DNA of 64,000 nucleotides, from positions 11,994 to 75,993 of the forward strand of contig JBOFDK010000014.1 in the NCBI GenBank assembly GCA_051646925.1. The letters run 5' to 3'. The notes beneath the pieces are model-generated. The model did not search any database and was not told where the DNA came from. It saw nothing but the letters and a program-made list of their open reading frames with translations. Source of the stretch: JBOFDK01 sp051646925. Lineage in GTDB: Bacteria; Bacillota; Clostridia; Lachnospirales; Cellulosilyticaceae. Of the stretch, positions 1-9,104 are shown piece by piece (position 1 is the stretch's first letter; every line of letters starts with the position of its first letter). A program made the translations under genes and the position numbers.

Positions 1-3000
1 TTACCGAATGTTCCATATGTCTAATAATATCTAAATCATTTAACACAAGCCCTGATAACTGATACTGTTTTAGTTGTTGATTTTCAACATCTTCATCTGT
101 CATACCTAATTGATAACTAATCTTTTTGGATTCAATTTTGAAATAAAACATACCTGCTGGTTGGTTTGCTTTGTTAAGACGAATAAATGCATCTAAGTAT
201 AGTAACAACTGCAACTGTAATGCATGATAAACTTCTAATAAACTAAAGTCTTTTTGACCTGATTTATAATCAATAATTTTTATAAAACGATTGTCTTCAT
301 CTTGTATATATAAATCTACACGGTCAATTTGCCCTTTTAGACGAATCGTTCTACCATCTTCTAAATCTATTTCAATAGCTGGTAACCCAGCCATTCCAAA
401 ATTAACTTCATATTCAGCTGGCTCAAAATCACCTTGTTTTAATTGGTATGTGAGGGCGTTAATCGCTCTCTTACTCATTGTAGTTAATTTTGAAACTATA
501 TACCGCCTTGCCCCGTCTTGCTTTCCTGCTGTCATAACAGTTTCTACACTATGCACTACCGCACGTTCTACACATTCATCCAATTGCTTAGGTGATGCTT
601 TTGTCCATGTAGTTTTTTCCTTATCTAACTCTTTTGGATATTGCTCTAATGTCGCATGAAATAACTTTCCAAGGTCTGCTTCATTCCACTTAAACATTTT
701 TCGTTCAGATACTTTGATACCATATTTTATAAAATAACAACATGGACAATGACGATACGCCTCAAGCTGACTAATATTCGTTTCCAATCCATTAGGATAT
801 AGTAATTCTGCATTTTCTTTTTTCAAATGATGTTGCTGCGGTGTATATGCTAAATCATTTATAAGATGTGTAATCTTATGTTTCCACTCTGTTTGTTCAT
901 AATACCAACTTAGCACATCTTTCCATATACTATCACTAGGCAATGATTTATCAACTGATATATATTTTCTTAAGTTTTGACCAATATAACTAAGTGTCGC
1001 TACTGGTGTCGTAACTCCATCTAAAACATCTTTCGCATCTTCTATACTTTTAAACATTTTATCTAATTTATAATATACAAGAGAAGGTTGCACACTTTTT
1101 CCAAGCTCATCTCTCTTAACTGTACTTATATATAATTTTTCATTAGCACGTGTAATTGCTGTATATATAAGAAATTGATTTTCATAAAGCGGTTTATGCA
1201 CTAGCACGTCTGTCAAAACTTTTACCCTTTTTGATGTTTTATCTATTTGTTGTAATACAAGCTTATCCATCTCTGAAAACAGTGCCATTCCATCGTTTTT
1301 AAGTGGTATAACACCTTCTGCAACACCTAATACAAAAACTGCTTTCATCTGCGGAAGGCGACTTCTTTCTACTGTCCCTATTGTAACTTGGTCTTTAGAT
1401 GGAGGTATAATTCCCATTTTTATATGTTCAAAACTTATTTTTAGTATACCTCTGTATTCTGCTAAAGTCGTAACTTCATCACCTAATAAATCCACAAGAC
1501 GTTCAAGAACATCTATAACTTGTCCCCATATACCTTTGTTTTCTTGTAACAACATCCCTTCCCCTAGAAGTTCATATTGCTCTATTCGTTTATCAAGAAC
1601 ACTTTTTACATCACATTTCATTAAATAATTGTATAATGCAATAGTTATATCTTTGATTGTTAAATATTTTTTTCTCTCTTTTTCTTCTTTTAGTGCCACT
1701 TTGAAACTCGTAATAGTCATAAAAATTTGTTGACGCATTTCATTTAATATATCAATTGTTCCTTCTTCTATTTCACGTTCCCAGCACTGTTCCCACTGCG
1801 ATTCACTTTGAATACCACATGCCAAAATATAATTATCTAGTATATCTACTTTTTCTCTATCAAACCCAAACATATCAAGTCTAATCAAAGTCATCATACT
1901 TTTGTATCGCCATCTAGATGTTAATACTTCAAGCGTACTTTGAATAAATGCTACTAAACTATTAGTATGAATTTTTCGTTTTTTATCAATAAACAAAGGC
2001 AAATTATATGCATTAAAAATACTTACTATACTAGACTGATAAGCCCCTATTTCTCCTACTAATACACCAATATCTTTGTATCTATATCCACTATCTCTAA
2101 CAAGTTGCCGAATTTTTTTAGCTGTTTCTTCAACTTCCTCTTCCTTTGTACTATACGTTTTAATTTGAATTTCATCTTGCACTTCAGTATATGGCGGTGC
2201 AAACGATTGTAAATAATACTGTTTTAAATAATCTAACGCTTTATAGTTTTCTTCTTCTTCTGCATGTACCCATTGTATAGGTTTTAAATACTGCTCTAAG
2301 TGACTTTCTTTAATTATTTCTTGTATACGCTGATACGTTTTAATACTGTCATAAAAAGGGTTTGTTTGTAGTACAAATTCATCTTTAGTGTATAGTTTGT
2401 CCATAGGTAAAGTAATTGTAAAATCTGTAACTTTACTAATCAACGCTATAAGTATGTCTATTTGCGTTTCTGTAAAACCATAAAAACCATCAACCCACAA
2501 CTTAGCACCTTCGAGTTTTTTACTTTTATGAATATTTTTTGCTAACTTTTCAAGTGTTTTTTCAATCGTCTCAAATCGTCCTTGTATATACGTTTCAAAC
2601 CACTTCTGGATTTGCGCCATATCATCCATTTTGCATTTGAAAACTTCCCCTATATTTTCCGCCTTAACAAGCTCTTGCATAACCCCATCATCTATATGAT
2701 TTTGCTCAAACATCGTTAATAAACGGTTCATTTCATCCATGAAACCTTCATTACGGTCTGCTTTTTTAAAATATTTCAATTCATTTTTATGTTTATCTAA
2801 AAGTTTTTTCAAAATCATAATACGCTCTAAATCATCAATCACCTTAATGTTTTGACCGTCAACCTCAGTTAATATATGGTGTGCAAATCTTTGAAAAGAC
2901 ATAATTTCTACTCTTAACAATCCAGGCTTAAACCTATTTGCCAACTCATCTTCAATTTGTAAATTTGCCTGATCTGGAACTAATACTATAAGTCTACTAT

Positions 3001-3088
3001 GTTCTTCTTTTTTAAGTTCTTCTTCAATTTGATTATAGCAATAACTTGTCTTTCCACTACGCGCTGGTCCTATTATTATCTCTATCAA
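1..3088 (-). CDS. addB: ATP-dependent helicase/nuclease subunit B (AddB), C-terminus cut by window edge
   Basis: AddB is one half of the AddAB enzyme that resects double-strand breaks for RecA-dependent repair. About 1,029 residues are visible. Residues 7-14 read GPARSGKT, the AddB-type P-loop. A HCPCC segment near residue 780 sits where the first Fe-S cluster cysteine of AddB is found. The RecB-type nuclease core follows: GQIDRVD near 920 and DYKSG near 940. The remaining three cluster cysteines of the family lie beyond the window. The start is a TTG at 3088, chosen because GGGAGAGGTG lies just upstream and the P-loop begins six residues later. The gene is transcribed towards the left edge, where addA would normally follow. 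Confidence 0.93.
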   Translation of the reverse strand, partial: MIEIIIGPARSGKTSYCYNQIEEELKKEEHSRLIVLVPDQANLQIEDELANRFKPGLLRVEIMSFQRFAHHILTEVDGQNIKVIDDLERIMILKKLLDKHKNELKYFKKADRNEGFMDEMNRLLTMFEQNHIDDGVMQELVKAENIGEVFKCKMDDMAQIQKWFETYIQGRFETIEKTLEKLAKNIHKSKKLEGAKLWVDGFYGFTETQIDILIALISKVTDFTITLPMDKLYTKDEFVLQTNPFYDSIKTYQRIQEIIKESHLEQYLKPIQWVHAEEEENYKALDYLKQYYLQSFAPPYTEVQDEIQIKTYSTKEEEVEETAKKIRQLVRDSGYRYKDIGVLVGEIGAYQSSIVSIFNAYNLPLFIDKKRKIHTNSLVAFIQSTLEVLTSRWRYKSMMTLIRLDMFGFDREKVDILDNYILACGIQSESQWEQCWEREIEEGTIDILNEMRQQIFMTITSFKVALKEEKERKKYLTIKDITIALYNYLMKCDVKSVLDKRIEQYELLGEGMLLQENKGIWGQVIDVLERLVDLLGDEVTTLAEYRGILKISFEHIKMGIIPPSKDQVTIGTVERSRLPQMKAVFVLGVAEGVIPLKNDGMALFSEMDKLVLQQIDKTSKRVKVLTDVLVHKPLYENQFLIYTAITRANEKLYISTVKRDELGKSVQPSLVYYKLDKMFKSIEDAKDVLDGVTTPVATLSYIGQNLRKYISVDKSLPSDSIWKDVLSWYYEQTEWKHKITHLINDLAYTPQQHHLKKENAELLYPNGLETNISQLEAYRHCPCCYFIKYGIKVSERKMFKWNEADLGKLFHATLEQYPKELDKEKTTWTKASPKQLDECVERAVVHSVETVMTAGKQDGARRYIVSKLTTMSKRAINALTYQLKQGDFEPAEYEVNFGMAGLPAIEIDLEDGRTIRLKGQIDRVDLYIQDEDNRFIKIIDYKSGQKDFSLLEVYHALQLQLLLYLDAFIRLNKANQPAGMFYFKIESKKISYQLGMTDEDVENQQLKQYQLSGLVLNDLDIIRHMEHSV

Positions 3089-3197
3089 TCCAAACACCTC
3101 TCCCTTATTTTGTTTCTTCCATTATACACCTTTTTAGACTATAACACATTATGATTAATAGTACTTTTAATGCATTAATATCTCTACTTTATAACTA

Positions 3198-3240
3198 ATG
3201 TAATACATTAATATAGTGCTTAGCAGTTAATGTATTACAT
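3198..3240. repeat. Perfect 14-bp inverted repeat, 15-nt spacer
   Basis: ATGTAATACATTAA at 3198-3211 is the exact reverse complement of 3227-3240. No T-run follows on either strand, so it is not an intrinsic terminator. Its place between two divergent starts suits an operator, but that is inference. Confidence 0.7.
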
Positions 3241-3276
3241 CAGCCTTATAATTCATAGATAAACAATACTGTTATT

Positions 3277-3342
3277 TATTATTCATACTATATAATTCAC
3301 TTGATGTACTATTATTCACACCATATAATTCAGTAGACATAC
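3277..3342. repeat. Tandem direct repeat, two 33-bp units
   Basis: Units 3277-3309 and 3310-3342 both begin TATTATTCA, share ATATAATTCA in the middle and end in a TAC, with a handful of substitutions. The copies are adjacent with no spacer. Confidence 0.8.
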
Positions 3343-3431
3343 TATTATTGTTATTATTTTAATTTTTCGAAACTTTTATTTATAGTCATGCGTCTAATAT
3401 ATTATACCTAATATATAAGGAGATTTATTAT

Positions 3432-4193
3432 ATGAAACGTTCAATACATTGCTTTTTAACTTTTTTACTAATTTGTTGTTTATCTACACCAGTTTTTGCT
3501 TTTAATCTATCTGAACCATTTGTTGATATGTATATACCTACCCCAGAGTCTGTCTCTACCCGTATGTTTTGCACAATCAAAGAAGTCCGTGACTCTCGAA
3601 TTTATGTATCTGGATATGGTTCTGATGAATTGTTTATTTTCAACATTTCCCCAAAAACATATATATTAGACGCTATGTCTGGTAATACACTTACAACCCC
3701 TCTACAAGTTGGTGAAGGTATTGCTGTATACTCAAGCAATCAATCTACCGATAGTTTACCACCTCAATCTAATGCTACTGTTATATTTGCTAATATTCCC
3801 GCAGATGCAGGTTTTCCAACCTATGGAATTATTGAAACTATTAGTAGTATTGAAAATGGTGTTAGTATAAAACTTACTAACAGTAAGAATCCAATTACAT
3901 TATTGAATGATACACCATTATCTATTATGAATGATGAAACTCCTATCAAAGTAAACACTCTTAAGCCTAACGATCCAATCATTGTTTGGTTTAATTATCA
4001 TGAATTTAGTCCTGTAGCTACTCCGCCTACTGTTTTCAAAGCAGTTTTAGCTGCTCCTTTTATTATTGATAACCCACATACGTATCCACCTCTTTCTATT
4101 AAATGTGATGCATGTGGCCATGTTTTTACTGCAACAGAAGGCATTCCGCTTGAATATATTAAATACGAAGGAAAGACTTTTGTTATTCATTAA
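3432..4193 (+). CDS. Secreted protein of unknown function
   Basis: 253 residues. Residues 1-23 form a signal peptide (MKRSIHCF, hydrophobic core, cut after PVFA). The mature part is rich in beta-prone and Thr/Ser segments with no transmembrane helix. Near the C-terminus there is one CDACGHVF motif, a single CxxC that could bind metal or form a disulfide; no second pair is visible. TAAGGAG lies just before the ATG. It stands alone on the plus strand and ends at a bidirectional terminator. I recognise no family. Secretion is well supported; the function is unknown. Confidence 0.8.
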   Translation: MKRSIHCFLTFLLICCLSTPVFAFNLSEPFVDMYIPTPESVSTRMFCTIKEVRDSRIYVSGYGSDELFIFNISPKTYILDAMSGNTLTTPLQVGEGIAVYSSNQSTDSLPPQSNATVIFANIPADAGFPTYGIIETISSIENGVSIKLTNSKNPITLLNDTPLSIMNDETPIKVNTLKPNDPIIVWFNYHEFSPVATPPTVFKAVLAAPFIIDNPHTYPPLSIKCDACGHVFTATEGIPLEYIKYEGKTFVIH

Positions 4194-4218
4194 ATAAAAA
4201 AATTAAATTTTAAAAAAA

Positions 4219-4270
4219 CTCCTATGAAAATAGACACTTAAAAACAGTCTATTTATATAGGAGCTTTTTT
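4219..4270. terminator. Bidirectional intrinsic terminator
   Basis: CTCCTAT at 4219 pairs with ATAGGAG ending at 4263, with an inner AATAGAC/GTCTATT pairing. A T-run follows on the plus strand and an A-run precedes it (T-run on the minus strand). It lies between the convergent 3432 gene and cstA. Confidence 0.85.
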
Positions 4271-4297
4271 GTACAATGAATTACATCAAAGTTATTT

Positions 4298-6040
4298 TTA
4301 TTTATCTATACTTTCAGTTGTAGCTTCAATACTTTCAGTTTTTGCAACTAGTGGGTCTACTATAGTACTATCTTCTTCTTTACCAAACAGGACTTTTAAG
4401 CCTTGGATTGTTACACATATTCCTAATGCAAAAATCAAAATTGCAAAAATTAATTGCAAAACATTACCCGTATTAAGACCTGTTCCACTTGTAACTGCAA
4501 AAGTTAATTCTGTAATTTTTAATACAAGCGCTGTAAATGTTACTGCTACCATAATAAAAATCGGTGCTATAAGCATAAAGTTTTTTCGTTTTGTTTTTTT
4601 CAAAAATACCGCACAAGCAATAAGTGCAAGTACTGATAATAATTGATTTGAAGCACCAAATAATGGCCAAATTGCGCTATATCCTACTTTTGCCAATGCA
4701 TAAGCAAAAACAAGTGTAATTATAGTTGCAAAATATTTGTTTGTACAAAGTTTTATTAATGGTTTTTCTGATGAATCATCTTCGTCATTACTTTGAAATA
4801 ACTCTTGAAATGATAAACGTCCCACACGCGCTACTGAATCAAGACTTGTTAGTGCAAATGCTGAAACAGCAAGATTTATTAATGTGAATACAACATTATG
4901 TGGTAATCCTATAGTTTGCAAGAAATTCGCAATCGCACCTGCAAAAATTTGAGGAGGTGTATTTAATCCTTGCGCTGCTGCTGCACCACTTGCAAAAGAT
5001 GCTACTGCAATTAGCGCTATAACCGCTAACATACATTCCATAAGCATTGCTCCAAATGAAACTGGCAACATATGTTTTTCATTTTTTATTTGTTTTGATG
5101 ACGTACCTGACGAAACCAAAGAATGAAAACCTGATACTGCACCACACGCTATAGTTACAAACAAAAACGGAAACATATATGCACCATTTACATTAAATCC
5201 TACAAACGCCTCTAAATTAATTGATGGGTTTGATACAAATACCCCAACTACTGCTGCAACAATCATAGCTATAAGTAAATATGAATTCAAATAATCTCGT
5301 GGTTGTAACAATGCCCATACTGGTGTTACTGATGCAATTAAAATATAAATAAAAACTAGAATATGCCATGTACTACGACTCATATATACTGGCAATGAAA
5401 GCCCTATAACAATACCACCTATAAGCATAGCAATTGCAATTGTCGTATTTATCCATTTGTTCATTTTACTATATTTTAAAATACATCCAAGAACTATCGC
5501 TTCAATTATAAAAATAATAGAAGTCGTTGCTACAGAGCCATTCGATGCAATAGTTCCACCTTCTGCATTAAATCCATTAAAAGTTCCAGCAACTACATCT
5601 GCAAATGCTGCAACTACAAGTATACAAAACAGCCAACAAAAAAGTAAAAATAATTTTTTACCTACTTTTCCTATGTATTTTTCAATAATATAACCTATTG
5701 TCTTTCCTTTGTTTTTAACAGATGCATACATCGCTGCAAAATCTTGAACCGCACCAAAGAAAATACCACCCACTAAAATCCATAAAAGAACTGGCAACCA
5801 ACCAAACATTGCCGCTTGGATAGGTCCATTAATAGGTCCTGCACCTGCAATTGACGCAAACTGATGACCAAACACCACATTGCTATCAGCTGGTACATAA
5901 TCAACACCATCTTCTAGTTCGTATGCTGGTGTTTTAGCTTTTGGATCAATTCCCCATTTTTTAGCAAGCCATCGCCCATAAATTAAGTATGCTCCACCTA
6001 ATACAATACATGCTATTACCATCATTAAAATACCATTCAT
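4298..6040 (-). CDS. cstA: CstA-family peptide/pyruvate transporter
   Basis: An integral membrane protein of 580 residues that matches the CstA/BtsT family throughout. The N-terminus (YGRWLAKKWGID) is followed by the family blocks GHQFASIAGAGPINGP and GGIFFGAVQDFAAMY, then many hydrophobic helices and the SLVSSGTSSKQI segment. CstA proteins take up small peptides in starved cells, and BtsT takes up pyruvate; the substrate here cannot be told from sequence. The C-terminal tail is short and acidic. AAAGGAGGAG lies upstream of the ATG. The gene is monocistronic, between two terminators. Confidence 0.93.
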   Translation of the reverse strand: MNGILMMVIACIVLGGAYLIYGRWLAKKWGIDPKAKTPAYELEDGVDYVPADSNVVFGHQFASIAGAGPINGPIQAAMFGWLPVLLWILVGGIFFGAVQDFAAMYASVKNKGKTIGYIIEKYIGKVGKKLFLLFCWLFCILVVAAFADVVAGTFNGFNAEGGTIASNGSVATTSIIFIIEAIVLGCILKYSKMNKWINTTIAIAMLIGGIVIGLSLPVYMSRSTWHILVFIYILIASVTPVWALLQPRDYLNSYLLIAMIVAAVVGVFVSNPSINLEAFVGFNVNGAYMFPFLFVTIACGAVSGFHSLVSSGTSSKQIKNEKHMLPVSFGAMLMECMLAVIALIAVASFASGAAAAQGLNTPPQIFAGAIANFLQTIGLPHNVVFTLINLAVSAFALTSLDSVARVGRLSFQELFQSNDEDDSSEKPLIKLCTNKYFATIITLVFAYALAKVGYSAIWPLFGASNQLLSVLALIACAVFLKKTKRKNFMLIAPIFIMVAVTFTALVLKITELTFAVTSGTGLNTGNVLQLIFAILIFALGICVTIQGLKVLFGKEEDSTIVDPLVAKTESIEATTESIDK

Positions 6041-6382
6041 AAAACTCCTCCTTTTGCTACAAAATATAATTGTTAGGTTTTGATTGTTAGTTTATTTTAA
6101 AAATCAAATTTCTGATTATTATATTTTATATCTTTTCAAAGGATTAAGCTACACTTTTTTGATTTTTGTGAATAATTATACACAAATGTGCGATAATCTA
6201 TATACTTTTATATTAAATTTACTTATATTTATTACTTATCAAATTACTTGTATGAATTAATCGTATAAATTAATTATATGATTTACTTGTTGTCTAATAA
6301 ATATCTCACAATACTACTTTGTACCAAAAAAAACCACCTAATAGTTTTTCAACATTAGGTGGTTTTTATAATGTTTTTTTAT
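6041..6382. other. Intergenic region upstream of cstA
   Basis: 342 bp, very A/T-rich, with no supportable ORF. The right part holds the terminator of the NlpC/P60 gene (6325-6367). The rest should hold the cstA promoter. I see no clear -35/-10 pair at good spacing and no riboswitch-like element. Confidence 0.5.
6325..6367 (-). terminator. Intrinsic terminator of the NlpC/P60 gene
   Basis: AACCACCTAAT (from 6332) pairs with ATTAGGTGGTT (to 6364). The A-run at 6325-6333 gives a run of eight U on the minus strand. Confidence 0.9.
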
Positions 6383-7366
6383 TTATAGGACACGTTTTGC
6401 TCCAATATATGGCTTTCCTATATTTGAAATTGAACTTATCATAATACCTGTCTCTTTTGTTCCAGAATGAATAACTTGTCCATTTCCTATGTAGATTGCA
6501 ACGTGAGATATAACTCCGTTGTAACCATAAAACACTAGGTCTCCTTGTTCTATTTCATTTTGCTTAATAGCATATCCATCATTAGCGTATTGTGAGCTTG
6601 ATGAACGTGAAATATTGACACCATGACGTTTCATTATTTGTTGTGTAAATCCTGAACAATCTACACCTGTATATAGATCATTACCTCCATATACATAACG
6701 ACCTCCAACAAATTGCATTGCATCTTGCACTACTTTTTTTCCAAGTCGTCCTGTTCCTACTTTAATAGGGTCCTTTTCTGGGGCTACATTCTCTGGCTCT
6801 TTTTGCGAATTGTTATTCCATGTTGGGCTTTCGCCTGTAGCTGATTGAATCGGTTTTTGTACTATACGTTCTACATCACTTATTTGTTTTACTGATAATT
6901 TGTTCATAAATGGTGATTGGATAAATTCCTTGCTTACAAAACCTTCTTTACCTTTTGTAAGTACTTTACACCAATCTCCTACTATATATTCTATAATAAT
7001 AGCATCTGTACTATACAGTGTATCTAATATTTTAGAATTAGATACACTTGGATAATCACGAAGTCTTACTCCTGACCCTGCTACTAAACCATCTGCTTCA
7101 ACAATTGCTACATCTGCAACTGATATAAATGCACGTTCACCTTTTGATGTTATTATTTCAAACCAATCTTCACCTGCCACTGCTACTATTTCTACTTCTT
7201 CATTTTTATTAATCTGACCTATCACTGGTGAAGATATTAGTGGATTACTTCTTAAATCAAGTTTTTCAGTTGTTATTTGTCCATAGGCTTGTCCAAATGT
7301 AATCGTCGGCACAAGTAAAGTGGCTATACACATTACAAGTACACATAATATATTTCTAAACGGCAT
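6383..7366 (-). CDS. Secreted SH3-NlpC/P60 peptidoglycan endopeptidase
   Basis: 327 residues. A signal peptide (residues 1-26, cut near TFGQA) leads to two bacterial SH3 domains (about 28-85 and 90-155), a Pro/Ser/Asn-rich linker, and a C-terminal NlpC/P60 domain from about 205. The catalytic set is visible: Cys237 in DCSGF, His288 in ISHVAIYIG and His300 in VIHSG. Such enzymes cut gamma-D-Glu to diamino-acid bonds in wall peptides, outside the membrane, with the SH3 domains holding the wall. It is a single gene with its own terminator. Confidence 0.93.
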   Translation of the reverse strand: MPFRNILCVLVMCIATLLVPTITFGQAYGQITTEKLDLRSNPLISSPVIGQINKNEEVEIVAVAGEDWFEIITSKGERAFISVADVAIVEADGLVAGSGVRLRDYPSVSNSKILDTLYSTDAIIIEYIVGDWCKVLTKGKEGFVSKEFIQSPFMNKLSVKQISDVERIVQKPIQSATGESPTWNNNSQKEPENVAPEKDPIKVGTGRLGKKVVQDAMQFVGGRYVYGGNDLYTGVDCSGFTQQIMKRHGVNISRSSSSQYANDGYAIKQNEIEQGDLVFYGYNGVISHVAIYIGNGQVIHSGTKETGIMISSISNIGKPYIGAKRVL

Positions 7367-7457
7367 TCAATATTCCTCCATTTTTTTACTTATTAACTAA
7401 TTGTTACATTTTTTAGTATAAGAAAAAAAGAGGTTATTGTCAAGTTTATACTTATAT

Positions 7458-8444
7458 TTATTCATTTTCCGACGTCAAAACTTTGTTTTGCTTTATAATA
7501 AAATGTGCTAATTCATAAATCGACGAAGGATTTGTTTCAAAAACGCAATATTTAGGCGAAATCATTTGAAGTATTTTGTCAGCTACCGGATGATCAAATG
7601 GTTGGTGCGGGTCCATACGTTGAATATGTGTTTTTAAAATTTTATCTTTATGCATTTTTGTATGTGCTTGTTGATAGCGTTCTAATAAAAATGAATGGTC
7701 TTTTTTTACGTAATTTCTTGGTAAAGTCTTATTTAAATGTACTACATCTATAAGTGTTGATAAATCTCCAAGTTCTTCTACTATATGTTTTACATATTTA
7801 TAACAATCTTCTTCATTTTTTATTTCTGAATTCATAAGTGTCAAATGTGAAATGTCCATTACAAACCCTTTGTTTGGATATTTCACTCCATCTATCAAAC
7901 GCTTAGCTATTTCAGGGCGTTCAAATGTTAATCCTGGCCACCATAAATTTTCAAATAACAGTTTTGGACCATCTTCTTCTACTGGAAATGCTTCATTTAA
8001 TAGTTCAATAGTTGCATCTATAACCATCTCATCTGTATAATCAAATTTCCACGTAAAAGAATCTTCAAGACGTACATGACTTACATGAAACACCATATAT
8101 TCTGCGCCTAACGCTTTTACTTTATTATACTGTTCACGATATGAATCAATCATAACTTGGCGATTTACATCTCCATAATAATCTATTATTGCTTGTTCAT
8201 TACCTAATATATTTTTCAAAATTTCTATGTCACCATTCCAAAAATCTAACCACATTGGATAAAAACTTAGGTGTACACCTTTTACTATACCTTCTGGTAT
8301 TTTTGTATAATCATAATCTGCTGTTAGTCCAAGCTCTATTCCTGCCATATTATGTTTTTCAACAAAGGCACCTATTTTTTCCCAATCATCTTCAAACCAT
8401 TCAAGATATTTTCTAATTGTTGACATATGAAATAATTTTTGCAT
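7458..8444 (-). CDS. Sugar phosphate isomerase/epimerase-like TIM-barrel protein
   Basis: 328 residues resembling the xylose-isomerase-like (AP endonuclease 2) TIM-barrel superfamily. Visible barrel features are a GIELGLTADY strand near the N-terminus, GVHLSFYPMW, EYMVFHVSHV, LLFENLWWPG (a metal-ligand Glu position in the family) and FVMDISHLTLM. The family includes epimerases, isomerases and endonuclease IV; the substrate is not evident. No signal peptide, so cytoplasmic. It is only 6 bp downstream of the YcxB-like gene and probably co-transcribed with it. Confidence 0.8.
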   Translation of the reverse strand: MQKLFHMSTIRKYLEWFEDDWEKIGAFVEKHNMAGIELGLTADYDYTKIPEGIVKGVHLSFYPMWLDFWNGDIEILKNILGNEQAIIDYYGDVNRQVMIDSYREQYNKVKALGAEYMVFHVSHVRLEDSFTWKFDYTDEMVIDATIELLNEAFPVEEDGPKLLFENLWWPGLTFERPEIAKRLIDGVKYPNKGFVMDISHLTLMNSEIKNEEDCYKYVKHIVEELGDLSTLIDVVHLNKTLPRNYVKKDHSFLLERYQQAHTKMHKDKILKTHIQRMDPHQPFDHPVADKILQMISPKYCVFETNPSSIYELAHFIIKQNKVLTSENE

Positions 8445-8450
8445 AGTAGT

Positions 8451-8996
8451 TTATTTTTCCTGTTCTTTTAGTTTATAACATTCTTTTGGATTTGCTTCAC
8501 GAATTATTTCTCTTAACTCCTGAATTGTTTCGGCTGTCATATTATGTTTTGGTATAATTTGTGCCTGAACTTTATCTACAAAAAATCTAAAATCATTTTT
8601 TGTTTCAACTATCATCTGATATGTTTCCCACGGAACTATATCTTCCATATCATTTACTTTCAAAGTAATATTTTCTTTTTGAAATATATAATTTGATGTT
8701 CCTGAAAAAATAGGTGATTGCATTTGCTGCGCTGTAATTCCCCATACTTTCAGTGGTGTCGCTACTAGTGCAAAACCAGCAGCAACTATCCATATAATAT
8801 TTTCTGACAAAAACAAGTCAAGTCGTTGCTCTGTCGTTATCATACTATATAACATCCAAATTCCTAAAATCACACCTACACTTAAAATACCTTTGCTTAT
8901 TTTAGATTGATACGCCACATACATATTGTATCTATAAACATCCTTCACATGTAGTCTAACATCTACTTTAACTTGCTTTGCTTTTGCATCTATCAT
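8451..8996 (-). CDS. YcxB-like membrane protein
   Basis: 181 residues with two transmembrane helices at about 36-56 and 66-88, followed by a soluble C-terminal domain of about 90 residues containing NYIFQKENITLK and IVPWETYQMIVE. This layout, a two-helix hairpin and a PH-like tail with a conserved W, matches the YcxB-like family, whose function is not known. It precedes the TIM-barrel gene by 6 bp. Confidence 0.7.
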   Translation of the reverse strand: MIDAKAKQVKVDVRLHVKDVYRYNMYVAYQSKISKGILSVGVILGIWMLYSMITTEQRLDLFLSENIIWIVAAGFALVATPLKVWGITAQQMQSPIFSGTSNYIFQKENITLKVNDMEDIVPWETYQMIVETKNDFRFFVDKVQAQIIPKHNMTAETIQELREIIREANPKECYKLKEQEK

Positions 8997-9104
8997 ATTA
9001 ACCCTCTTTCTTCATAATTCTAAACCATATTTTTTATTTCTAAACCTTTTTCATAAATCTTTTCTTTTTTAAAAATTTTATTCACTTAAAATTTCAAGTG
9101 CTTT

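Larger units (their letters stand above)
3089..3431. other. Divergent intergenic region between addB and the secreted protein gene
   Basis: This 343-bp A/T-rich stretch holds no ORF that I can support. It must carry the promoters of both divergent genes. It contains a 12-bp palindrome TTAATGCATTAA (3167-3178), a perfect 14-bp inverted repeat (3198-3211 with 3227-3240) and two 33-bp direct repeats (3277-3342). A good ribosome binding site (AAGGAG) ends about 8 bp before 3432. Confidence 0.7.

Noticed and set aside
291..659. Plus-strand ORF inside addB
   Set aside because: It lies on the opposite strand of a clear AddB reading frame and has no ribosome binding site.
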